Assembly (NCBI RefSeq): GCF_000003605.2
Contig: NW_003124893.1
Coordinates: 592,966 to 613,206, forward strand
Source of the DNA: Saccoglossus kowalevskii
Taxonomy: Eukaryota > Hemichordata > Enteropneusta > Harrimaniidae
Reading direction: 5' to 3'
DNA length: 20,241 bases
Shown here piece by piece: positions 1-8,160 of the stretch (position 1 is its first letter; each line of letters begins with the position of its first letter). The notes below the pieces were generated by a model. That model did not search any database, was not told the origin of the DNA, and saw only the letters and a list, made by a program, of their open reading frames with translations. Made by a program: the position numbers and the translations under genes.

Positions 1-14
1 CCAGTTGCCTACAG

Positions 15-222
15 GTACATTCATGGTGGTATATATCCAACTGAATCTGGTTTGATCCATTATCTGTCACTTTCCAATAGTTTTCTTCTGCACTGTAAAT
101 GTATCTTCTCTCAGACTGTAGAATGGATATGCATGATACTGGATGCACAGTTTACACAACTGTTAATATTCCCGGATGCCAGAGATTTACTGTTACAGCT
201 ACATGAAACAGTTGCCGATAAG
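15..222 (+). CDS. NOL11: NOL11-like nucleolar protein, penultimate exon (partial gene)
   Basis: The exon reads in frame 1 and ends with phase 0 before a good donor (AAG|GTGAGA at 223). A plausible acceptor, TTGCCTACAG, ends at 14, giving a phase 2 start; because the window begins here, the exon could instead run in from the left edge. The peptide contains VEWICMILDAQFTQLL and FPDARDLLLQLHETVADK. As I recall the family, this matches the C-terminal region of NOL11, where a W-x-C-x-LLDAHFT-like stretch precedes a P-E/D-A-x-x-L-L-x-x-L helix. NOL11 is a tUTP/UTP-A component of the small-subunit processome, needed for rDNA transcription and pre-18S rRNA processing in the nucleolus. The upstream exons, including the expected beta-propeller, lie outside the window. 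Recognition rests on remembered family pattern, not a search. Confidence 0.6.
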
Positions 223-363
223 GTGAGAAAAAATATCACTCCATTTACTGTTCGCTAAAATGATCAAAACTATCAGGGTATTGATAAACAAAAGTATTCA
301 ATTGCATGAACTATAGAGGGCATGCTGTCAATTATATTTATATTTCATGTTTTAAACTTTCAG

Positions 364-501
364 ATGGTTTTCTTTAAAGAATTGGGCAGTGTTGAGTTAT
401 TGTTAAATCAACTGAAGCAGAGAACTGAGCTGCCATCAACACAGCGTAAAAAAGATGACACAACACTTTATAGAATAGAAATTCTAAAACTGAAAATCTA
501 A
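364..501 (+). CDS. NOL11: NOL11-like nucleolar protein, last coding exon
   Basis: The exon starts after the acceptor TTTAAACTTTCAG (ending 363) and is in phase 0 with the previous exon across a 141-nt intron (223-363). It encodes 45 residues and stops with TAA at 499-501. It reads MVFFKELGSVELLLNQLKQR, then a short polar linker, and ends DTTLYRIEILKLKI. The helix with F-K-E-L-x-x-V-E, the basic linker and the final L-Y-x-I-E-x-L-x-L match the extreme C-terminus of animal NOL11 as I remember it. That the stop lies just after this signature supports a complete 3' end. The junction KMVFF needs no frame correction. An alternative would be another protein with a NOL11-type C-terminus, but I know of none. 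Confidence 0.62.
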   Translation: MVFFKELGSVELLLNQLKQRTELPSTQRKKDDTTLYRIEILKLKI

Positions 502-601
502 TAAAGAAAGTTAAATTGTGCAAATTTATAATTACTTTATAATATGCAAAATAATATTACCATGTATTGGTTGAAATTGATTGAACCTATTGTGAATGTC
601 A

Positions 602-607
602 AATAAA
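602..607 (+). terminator. Poly(A) signal of the NOL11-like gene
   Basis: AATAAA lies about 100 nt past the stop codon and is followed by a T/G-rich stretch (TTCTATGTTTAATTTGATTTTC), the usual order for a cleavage site near 620-630. A second AATAAA at 500-505 overlaps the stop codon and would leave almost no 3' UTR, so I prefer the 602 site. Confidence 0.5.
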
Positions 608-629
608 AGTTCTATGTTTAATTTGATTT

Positions 630-1751
630 TCATATTCATTTCAAGACCACGTCCATGTTAGATCTTTACTTTTGCTAATTCTTTGCTTGTCGCCAATTGT
701 GAGTTTGTTTGAGACTTAGCTGCAATAATTAATGTCACTTTACCACCAATGGCTAAAAAGTAATCTTTTTACATTCGTCATGATCTCACCTTCTCCATAT
801 TTCGATTACCAGTTGCATTTATCTTGTTTTACAATCTTATTTTCTTCCCATTAGCCACAGCTATTTTACACTCATGCAAATACTAGCTGATGGTGTAAAA
901 GAGTTTCCTAATTAATTAAGAAACTACTAAGGGCCTCAAAGACGTGTACAGTAAATAGGTGTGCACCAATCTGGATCATCACATAAAATTTTTATTTAAT
1001 CTAATCCTGCAAGTGATTTGATAAGATTTGTGTAAACTGATTTTGCCATGACCCAATACTCAATTGATCAGTCACTAAGTACACTAAATAATTACTTTTA
1101 TCTTTGAATAAGCTAGTTACTATGAACCTTTGTAGTGTATTTGAGCAACAGTCTCCATTACCAACGACCAGTATCTTTAATTGATGCCCTAGGATGAATT
1201 ACTAACAAATCTATGGGTGATTTCCATGTTATTTATGTGTAAACTCAACTGGAATGATAGTGAAATACAGCACATGTGAACATCATTTTGCCATGTGTTC
1301 ATTCTCATTGTGAGTGACTGGTGTCTCCTACATGAAGAATGCACATCTACTTGTGCTAGCGTGAAGCAGCATGCATATATCGTTGTATTTATATATTGTG
1401 ACAGACTTCACGGATATTAATCGGAAACCTCTGAATTATGTCTGGGTGTGTTCAGATTCTTTTGTACATGACACGATTACTAAATTGCTAGGTATGTAAA
1501 TTATAACATATAGGAGATAATATTTTGGTAATCATTGTCCAAAGTGACTATCGGTATTCAAAATAGACGTTTTGAGCAATGGAGCTTTATCGTTAACTTA
1601 TAAGAAAATGTTTAAACGTATAAATGTCAAATTGTAGCATGGCAAATTGTACCCAACAAAGTTTAGCGTTCTCAATCAAGAAGTGACCACAAACTACCCG
1701 TAACAATATTCAACACTGTTATGTTGAAAAGGGCTTTCATGCAATGAATCA
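630..1751. other. Intergenic, no gene seen
   Basis: AT-rich sequence downstream of the NOL11-like gene. Stops are dense in all frames and I see no splice-bounded open segment. I also see no inverted-repeat element here. It ends at the hairpin that starts at 1752. Confidence 0.5.
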
Positions 1752-1796
1752 GTTCAACCATGGAGGTATAGACTGTTTATACCTCCATGGTTCAAC
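1752..1796. repeat. Near-perfect hairpin, 19-bp arms, 7-nt loop
   Basis: The left arm (1752-1770, GTTCAACCATGGAGGTATA) and right arm (1778-1796, TATACCTCCATGGTTCAAC) are reverse complements except for one C/C mismatch. They flank the loop GACTGTT, and the inner 15 bp pair perfectly. It may be two abutting terminal inverted repeats of a collapsed MITE, a palindrome formed by template switching, or a small RNA hairpin. The stem is shorter than a typical animal pre-miRNA. No neighbouring gene explains it. Confidence 0.85.
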
Positions 1797-2367
1797 ACAA
1801 TAAAATAGTTTAATTATAAAAGAAATGAATAATGAAAATAATGTTGCACTGTGCTGATAAATAATTCACTGAGTTATTCTCGCAATGTACTTCCATGCAC
1901 GGTCGTCGCAATAAGTGATTGCATATGCTTATTGTTATTGGATACCCTCATGCAGACCGCAGCTGTAATCTACACCAAGTGCTAAGTTGAAATACAGTTG
2001 AACGACGCACTCATGATAGCAGCTCTAATTTTCCATACTCCCTGATACAGCACACGACAAGTAGCATCGCTCAGTAATCAGTTGATTCGTAACGATGTAA
2101 TGGCTTTTGTATAGTTTCTGTGACCCCACAAAATTTACTGTTTCCTCACAAGGCCATGGCGTTACTCATTCTAATAATCACATGATCCCACATTTTCTTC
2201 TTTAAAGATAATCCTTTATCTCACCATGATCTCACTATAGTTACAAAGTGTCACAAGGTTGATTTAAATATTTGAATAAATTATACAAATTCCCAAATGT
2301 TGGGTTCCAAATATCACTCCTGTTGATTCTTTTACTCGGGTCACATAATTGTTTATAGTACTAAATG
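1797..2367. other. Intergenic, no gene seen
   Basis: AT-rich, with no defensible coding segment. It contains AAAGTGTCACAAGGT at 2245-2259, a 15-mer found again at 13606-13620. Confidence 0.45.
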
Positions 2368-2697
2368 TATCCTCGGGGGCGGACATCCGGGCATTTTCTA
2401 CCGCCTGGCAACCCTCGCGGTGAAAACAAAGACCAAAAACTCGCAGAAAACGGCACTTTGCGATGTTTGTTGAGAGTCCCCTGAACAGTGTAACAAGATT
2501 AGCCCTACGTGTGTAACATTTATGAATTTGGTTGTTCAGGATTACTTCAAAGTTGAGTTTGTGTTGTTTTCTCGAGTTTTCACCGGCTCCACGGCGTTCC
2601 ACAGCAGCGCGCACAAAGCCCCATAGAAATACGTGGTGCAGTGGTGCGCGTCTTAGCAACGTAGAACGTCCGTGACGTAGCTCCGCCCCCGAGGATA
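2368..2697. mobile_element. Family E: GC-rich 330-bp element with 16-bp perfect inverted ends
   Basis: TATCCTCGGGGGCGGA at 2368-2383 is exactly mirrored by TCCGCCCCCGAGGATA at 2682-2697. Both ends can be read as a TA target duplication plus a 14-bp inverted repeat, which is what a short TA-targeting DNA transposon derivative shows. The interior is clearly richer in G+C and CpG than the surroundings (for example GCAGCGCGCACA near 2604-2615). A 131-codon frame on the minus strand runs through most of it but resembles no protein I know and extends beyond the element, so I do not call a gene. Only one copy is in the window, so MITE status rests on structure. A CpG-rich promoter is the alternative, but the exact inverted ends argue against that as the sole explanation. 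Confidence 0.6.
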
Positions 2698-2739
2698 GAG
2701 TGGTTGTGACCAGTTCAGCAATATGTTTTGGAATACGAA

Positions 2740-2951
2740 TACTGTAGAATACTTTATTTTCGCTTGGAATTTATTTTCGCTATTTTCGCTGAAGGGATGA
2801 TTCCGTGAAAATAAAATCCTGTGAATATACTTTTTTTCCTATATTTCACATTAAACTCATCAAAAATCAGTGAAAATAAATTCCATACAAAACGGCCAAA
2901 AAGTCTTTTCAGCGAAAATTAATTCCAGCGAAAATAAAGTATTCCACAGTA
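2740..2951 (+). mobile_element. Family A MITE, copy 1
   Basis: A 212-bp element bounded by TA dinucleotides. It begins CTGTAGAATACTTTATTTTC and ends with the reverse complement of nearly the same sequence (one mismatch in the first 24 bp). It aligns along its whole length with copies at 11470-11672 and 13145-13358, in the same orientation. The body is built from a recurring motif of the form CAGYGAAAATAAATTCC. No transposase is encoded. The TA duplication and its boundaries are set by the empty-site comparison at copy 3. Confidence 0.88.
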
Positions 2952-3670
2952 TACCAACACAGCATATCGGTACTAGAGAAAACAAACTACCGTAATCAGT
3001 TAATGAAATTTAATTGATCACAGAAAACAAATACATTACAAATACCGGTAACATTGACCACTCCCCCAAACAAGAGAAATTCATTTGTAAATATATTCAG
3101 CTCGCTCAGGATTATGAGCACCTAGAGCTCTATGTTTATGTAAACCTCATATTGCCGTTATTTACTCAATTACGACTTAATGAATGCAATTACGGTATGC
3201 TACTCGTGTTTTGAAATCAACTCAACAGAAGGCTTGGAAATGGTTACAAAAAAGTTTTGTGTTTAGACGTGCCAGCATCCTGAACAATGACTTGTTCGAA
3301 GTATAAAATAAATTTAACCCGCCACAGCCAGCATACTTGTATTGTACTAATGTATGGAATCGCTGTATCAAGGAAATGTTTCACAGAAAGATGTTCAAGC
3401 AAATCTAAATGATAATAGCATCACAAGACATTTCTGTCTTACTCAATGTCATAGTATACATTTTAAGGTTAAAGTTCAAAGTTACATGATGTGTGCATGT
3501 GATTAACGCATCTCCAAGGGAAACATTTAAACATCACATTACTCACAAACCTGATTTATGTTTAAAGTCAAAGGGGAATGTCACAAGGTAGCCGTACGTT
3601 TTCATCAAAAACTATGCAACCACAAGGCCTAAACTGTGGCTCTGAATGTTAATATAAATGTGAAGTAATC
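2952..3670. other. Intergenic, no gene seen
   Basis: AT-rich, with only a short open segment (66 codons at 3014-3214) that lacks splice support or recognisable motifs. A CACAAGGT-containing stretch at 3581-3589 resembles motifs at 2245 and 13606. Confidence 0.4.
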
Positions 3671-3835
3671 TTAAAGCGGGAGTGTCGTCACCTGTGCACG
3701 TGTGGGAATTGAGTCCCAAGCGATGATAACAACACACGCTAAAAATGCAAAGGCTCATGGGTAGACGCTTGTTTGTAAACAATGACACGCTATGGCCATC
3801 TGACGCATGCGCAGGTGACAACTCTCCCACTTTAA
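3671..3835 (+). mobile_element. Family B (TTAA) MITE, copy 1
   Basis: A 165-bp element that starts TTAAAGCGGGAGTGTCGTCA and ends in the inverted form ACTCTCCCACTTTAA. TTAA at both outer ends is the target duplication typical of piggyBac-type transposons; here it is inferred from the sequence of four copies. The interior contains TGTTTGTAAACAATGACACG and GACGCATGCGCAGGTGAC. The copy at 8019-8160 is the same element in the opposite orientation. An 82-codon minus frame across it is a by-product. Confidence 0.82.
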
Positions 3836-4869
3836 CATAGGTTTGTATCTGCCTGGTCATGTCTGTTTTTGTTTGTCAATTAACATCTCTGTACGCCCTT
3901 CTGTGCAAACAAAACATGGAAACGGACATTTTACTGGTGCTATGATGTAAAAACATTTTTTTTTGCATGTACAAAGGCAAGATTTTATTCATTAAATAAT
4001 TGCAACTACAGGCAGATCATCTTAGTCAAACAAAGGCAGCCATACTATCACATTGTGCAGCCTGCACAGCCAATCACTTGGCTTGGGAAATATGCTGGAC
4101 TACACAAAATAAAGAAAATTGAAAATTTATAATCGTATATACTCGTAAATTATGCCCGAAAGTAACTGAATAACTGTCACATGCACGGCAGTAAATTAAC
4201 CAATGATTGAAGGAAACAATGTTGTGGGTTTTACAAAATGGTTTCTATACATAGCAAATAAACAAATTTTATTTGAATAAAACATGCATGCCTTCCAGGA
4301 TGAATGTTATTTATCAATATTTTATAAATTTTCATAAAAGCTGTTCATACTTACCTAAATTTGGTGTAAAATTGCGTTTTTTGATTTTTCATGAAAATTT
4401 GAATTTTATTCTATTTTTTCTGAAATTTGAAGGAAAAACCTAAATAAAAATGTGCTTGCACAGTTTTAACATAAGTGCTATAAGAATATTTATTTTCTTG
4501 GCCTTGGTTTACAAAGTTTGCAGGTAATGTGAGAGCACTCGTATTTTCCCGGATTCAAAATGGTCTTCTACACCCCTCTGACATAATGGTTTCTTCCCAG
4601 CACAATCTGACCTTTGACAAACCATTTGCAACATCTTTATTAAATTGCAATTACTGTAGCTTCAAAATGACAAAACATCAGGTTGACAGTCGGTGACCTG
4701 AATGTAAAAACAACCGTGAAACCCAAGCCACCAAAACGTACAAGAATTTATTTTTCTCCAAAAAAAATACATGTTGTCGTCGTTATTCAGTCGCCCAAGG
4801 GTAACTGAAATTGTCTCCGAGTCCTAGCTGGGTTTTAATTTTGTGACTGCATATGGACTATTCTCTCAG
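3836..4869. other. Intergenic, no gene seen
   Basis: AT-rich sequence with A/T homopolymer runs (for example near 3956-3963 and 4761-4767). No coding segment or paired inverted ends were recognised. It stops at the family C element at 4870. Confidence 0.45.
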
Positions 4870-5069
4870 TAAGGGATTGACCAATAGATATTTTGAGAGT
4901 GGTAAATTTGAACTCAAAATCTACACAGTAAATTCAAGAAAAACTTATCTTACAAGGAAATTGACAGAAAAACAAGTATAAAAGGAAAATCGCGCAAATA
5001 AGATAGAGGATAAGCAAACAAACTCTACAGAAACATTGTTCTTCCAGAGTTCCTAATGGATAACCCTTA
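4870..5069. mobile_element. Family C MITE, copy 1
   Basis: A 200-bp element bounded by TA. The left end is AGGGATTGACCAATAGATAT and the right end is AGTTCCTAATGGATAACCCT, imperfect inverted repeats of the AAGGGGTTGACCATTAGAAA type shared with four more copies in the window. The interior is A-rich and non-coding. This copy is diverged. Another copy lies only about 95 bp downstream. Confidence 0.72.
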
Positions 5070-5162
5070 AATTCAGTTTGAAATGACATTACTTTCTCAA
5101 ACCCCTGCCTAATATAGTCAAATCCTAGTCAGGACTCCTTCAGTAAGAAATTTTGTATTCAT

Positions 5163-5368
5163 TAGGGGTTGACCATTAGAAATTCTGTGGGTGGTAGCTT
5201 AGAGGCAAAAAAATAATTTTCACACAATTTAAAAGCTAATATTTATAAAAAAAAAAAATCGATAGAGGAAGGTGTGTACAGCAACATCACTTGCTCAAAA
5301 CTATGTTCAGGGAAAAGATAGTTTTACCAGCTCCCCTCCCAGAATTTCTAATAATGGCCAACCCCTTA
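5163..5368. mobile_element. Family C MITE, copy 2
   Basis: The clearest member: GGGGTTGACCATTAGAAATT at the left and AATTTCTAATAATGGCCAAC then CCCT at the right, flanked by TA on both sides, 206 bp in all. Both ends also show a T/G- or C-rich subterminal segment (TCTGTGGGTGG; CTCCCCTCCCAG) that is itself inverted. An 80-codon plus frame starting at 5272 overlaps the right half and is not considered real. Confidence 0.82.
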
Positions 5369-5822
5369 TTTGTCATTTTTGTAAACGCAGCAACGTTTGC
5401 TCTACTCAAGTAGTTGGTTTACTGAAGTGTTTGCTCACAGAACAACAATTAAAATTGTTTTGCGTCTATCAACAACGCTTAGCACGGCCTTGTAATATAA
5501 TCTATCGATTTTAATATCCACACAGCAAAATATAGGTTATATCCGGTAAAAGTCATTGGACTAATATGTTCCCACTAGTTATTTAAAACGGGCTTGCAAC
5601 AAAATCCCGTATTAAAATCAAGCTGTTTCATAGATTATATTGAAATCCGATTTATTTTGTCTTTTGTTGACGAAATATATTTGTCAGAATTGTTAATTCT
5701 TAATATTGATTGCTTAATAAATTAAGCGCTTAGCTGTCAGATTTATTTAAGTGAATAATTTGAAATAATCACACTCGTTCATGCGTTGATGCTTGCAACA
5801 TTAGATATGTTAATGAGGCAAG
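5369..5822 (+). promoter_or_regulatory. 5' flank of the folate-receptor-like gene
   Basis: This stretch separates the last MITE from the start codon at 5823 and should hold the promoter and 5' UTR. I see no convincing TATA box or initiator. There is an inverted repeat at 5712-5727 (GCTTAATAAATTAAGC, 7-bp arms, 2-nt spacer), about 100 nt before the start codon. The start itself has a strong translation context: A at -3 and G at +4 (GCAAGATGG). Confidence 0.3.
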
Positions 5823-6449
5823 ATGGCGAAATATGGTGAGCGGCGAAATTTGAAGTTCTCCGTAATTTTCGTGGCGTTTGTGATTTCTGTCGTCGAGTGC
5901 GACGAGTCCAGTAAGGATATTGTCGTAATGGTGACAACAAATCTGGAATATTGCACATTTTTCAACAACAGGGCTCCCACGTATCAGCCGGATTTGAAAA
6001 ACTGTACGTGGTTTAGCGAGCGAAGTTGTTGCCGACAAGCTGAGATCGCCGCCACTTTTGGACGTGTGAAACCACTGCAAGGCGCCACGCCCGACTGTAT
6101 TCGCATGATAAATTATTTGATGTGTTATATGTGTGCTCCACGACAGAATAGTTTTTACAGGAAGGAAAGATTGACGGTATGTGAAGATTTCTGCGATCTG
6201 ATTCACATTGCCTGTGGTGAAGCCATTTTGAAAGGATCGAAAATAGGCGAGCTTTATACCAACGGAACAGAGTTTTGTCGTAGTCGTAGATTTGATGTCA
6301 TACAGAGTGGAGAGTGTTTTAGTTACGACGTAGAATGGGACAAGTACATTGAATCGAACGGGAACTCGCTGTTCACGAAGCATGAACGATGGATAATGAT
6401 CTTATTCTCAGCGGTGTATCTGATATCAAGATCTATCGAGGTTCACTAG
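5823..6449 (+). CDS. Secreted folate-receptor-like cysteine-rich protein, single exon
   Basis: A 208-residue protein in one uninterrupted frame. Residues 1-26 look like a signal peptide: basic MAKYGERRNLK, then hydrophobic FSVIFVAFVISVV, with cleavage near C26/D27. The rest matches the folate receptor/riboflavin-binding (Folate_rec, FRI-type) domain by its cysteine plan: Y-C (44), NCTW (61), SCC (69, 70), then 92, MCYMCAP (101, 104), VCEDFC (120, 124), AC (131), FC (152) and EC (165). That is 12 mature cysteines, enough for six disulfides. There are two N-glycosylation sequons (N60, N147). Mammalian folate receptors are somewhat longer (about 250 residues) and tryptophan-rich in the pocket; few tryptophans remain here, so folate binding should not be assumed. 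The C-terminus has a short hydrophobic run (WIMILFSAVYLI) followed by a polar tail, a weak candidate for a GPI signal. Retained duplicates of this domain also occur in hedgehog-interacting proteins. The opposite-strand frame of similar length is a shadow. Confidence 0.82.
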   Translation: MAKYGERRNLKFSVIFVAFVISVVECDESSKDIVVMVTTNLEYCTFFNNRAPTYQPDLKNCTWFSERSCCRQAEIAATFGRVKPLQGATPDCIRMINYLMCYMCAPRQNSFYRKERLTVCEDFCDLIHIACGEAILKGSKIGELYTNGTEFCRSRRFDVIQSGECFSYDVEWDKYIESNGNSLFTKHERWIMILFSAVYLISRSIEVH

Positions 6450-6944
6450 AGCGAGAAAAAACATCGTCTGACTTCCGAGTTTAGCGACAAAACATACATC
6501 ACCGCGGTGTTTTTTTCACAAAGGTATCAGAAAAAAAAATAAAAACCGATACGTGTGTATACAATGTAGTTTTATACGTGTAACTAGACAAACTTATTTC
6601 GGATTTTTAGTTTTAACTGATTGATTGCAAAAACGTCGCCGATTCTTCATCGGAATTCGCCGAGTCCTCCAAGGACAGCTTTGCGGGCAAAGCTAATCTA
6701 CGGCGTTGACATGCAATGACTTCGTAGCTACTTATAATAATTTACACGATCTCGAGAGAGAAGATAATTTTATCCAGTACTGAATTTATTTGATATTTCA
6801 AGTTTCTATAGTCGCTAGACTTAATAATGAGAAAATATGTATTTATGAATTTAGGTAATTTCTGTTCCCTTCATAATTAAATAAAAACCTACTCAAACTA
6901 TAAGTAAACGACAGAATTGCACAGCCTGAAGACAAATCAATAAA
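6450..6944 (+). other. 3' flank/UTR of the folate-receptor-like gene with three hairpins
   Basis: Candidate poly(A) signals AATAAA lie at 6538-6543, 6880-6885 and 6939-6944. Between the first and second sit three adjacent small inverted repeats: CCGAT/ATCGG at 6639-6653, GTCCT/AGGAC at 6664-6676 and AGCTTTG/CAAAGCT at 6677-6694 (loop CGGG). They would be in the mRNA only if a distal signal is used. The remainder is AT-rich and non-coding. Confidence 0.4.
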
Positions 6945-7113
6945 AAACAATTTATCCATATACTGATAGATCATGCTTATTAGATCGAATATCTAGATAA
7001 CAAAAAAAAATACACTGTACAGAGACTGCTTTTAAATGTTGATTTTAAAAAAAAGGTTCAAACTTCTAAGTGATGATGGTTTCAGGTTTTGTGTATCGGA
7101 TATGAATTTAATC

Positions 7114-7389
7114 TAAAAGGTTTGACCATTAGAAACTTGGGTGGGGAAAGTAGATTTTAAAAGAGAAAATCTATATATACAGATTATTATTATTTTTTTG
7201 TAAATCCTGGAATGAAAACGACAGAAGAAAACTATATTTATAATAAAAAGAAGCCACACATATTTGATATAGATGAAAGCAAAAACAAATTTTACTGCAA
7301 CATCCAGAAAAAATTATATATTTCCAAAAATAATTTAATGATTGTTCTATCATCTCCACAACCTCGTTTTTTAATGGTCAACCCTTTTA
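7114..7389. mobile_element. Family C MITE, copy 3
   Basis: A 276-bp element with TA at each end. The left end is AAAGGTTTGACCATTAGAAA followed by CTTGGGTGGGG, and the right end is TTTTTTAATGGTCAACCCTT preceded by TCTCCACAACC. It is longer than the other copies owing to an A/T-rich interior. Overlapping short frames on both strands (7171-7439) arise from this composition and are not genes. Confidence 0.8.
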
Positions 7390-8018
7390 AGGATAGTTTA
7401 ACATTATTCTTGGTTTTAAATTCTGAAGAAAAAGTCTAACCAAACTAGTTTTTGAATTATGAACTTAATTGCTTATTTTCCTACCATTCCAAAATGACCA
7501 CCAAAGTATTTTATAATGCTATAGGAAAATCAGTTATTGTACATGTAGTTATTATCCTCATTCGGCTGTGTTCCCACGTTGTACGATCTGTAGAAAACCT
7601 CTCACTGACCCCTATAAGCTGAAGGGCTTTTGATTTTGAATGGTTCATGATAAATTGTATCTAACAAAATACTGAAATTGAATGTAGAAGACTCATCTAA
7701 AATACATGCGAATGGCCTTGAGTGATTACTAAATGAAATTTATTTCTGATTTACTAAGATTTTCGGTGGAGGCTACCTTCAGTGCAATATTTCGTGATTT
7801 GTTGACATACCAACTTATTTTGTCATTTCTTATGGTGATCACGATAATCACTAGGAAATGTGCTGCATATACAAATGTAATACAAAATGGGAATACAAGG
7901 TTTTTGTTTCCCAATAAGAATTGTAAATCTCAAAAATGTGAATCTGCTAATTAAAATGAATTTTTCTTAATTTAGGAGTAAAAATATCCCTACAAAATGT
8001 GTACAACTGGTCGTTCAT
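7390..8018. other. Intergenic, no gene seen
   Basis: AT-rich. A region of 60-73 codons is open on both strands at once (7729-7954), the hallmark of compositional chance rather than coding. No splice-bounded exon is recognised. Confidence 0.4.
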
Positions 8019-8160
8019 TTAAAGGGGGAGAGTCGTCACCTGCGCATGCGTCAGATGGCCGTAGCGTGTCATTGTTTACAAATAAGCGTCCACTTATGAC
8101 CCTTTGCGTTTTTAGTGTGTGTTATTGTCACGTGCGCAAGTGACGACCCTCCCGCTTTAA
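8019..8160 (-). mobile_element. Family B (TTAA) MITE, copy 2, inverted
   Basis: A 142-bp element bounded by TTAA, left TTAAAGGGGGAGAGTCGTCA and right GTGACGACCCTCCCGCTTTAA-type end. The interior (CGCATGCGTCAGATGGCC, TGTCATTGTTTACAAATAAG) is the reverse complement of copy 1 at 3671-3835, so the two sit in opposite orientations. It is about 23 bp shorter than copy 1, mainly from the segment containing GGAATTGAGTCCCAAGCG. Confidence 0.85.

Noticed and set aside
2264-2659. A 131-codon minus-strand frame
   Set aside because: It lies mostly within the GC-rich element with inverted ends, where fewer AT-rich stops are expected. No domain or splice support.
5769-6383. A 204-codon open frame on the minus strand opposite the folate-receptor-like gene
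   Set aside because: It is antisense to a frame with a signal peptide and full cysteine scaffold, and its own product has no recognisable motif. It is a shadow of the real coding sequence.
7212-7954. Several 60-75 codon frames on both strands
   Set aside because: They are open on both strands at once, are rich in Lys/Asn/Ile/Phe from A/T composition, and partly lie in a MITE.
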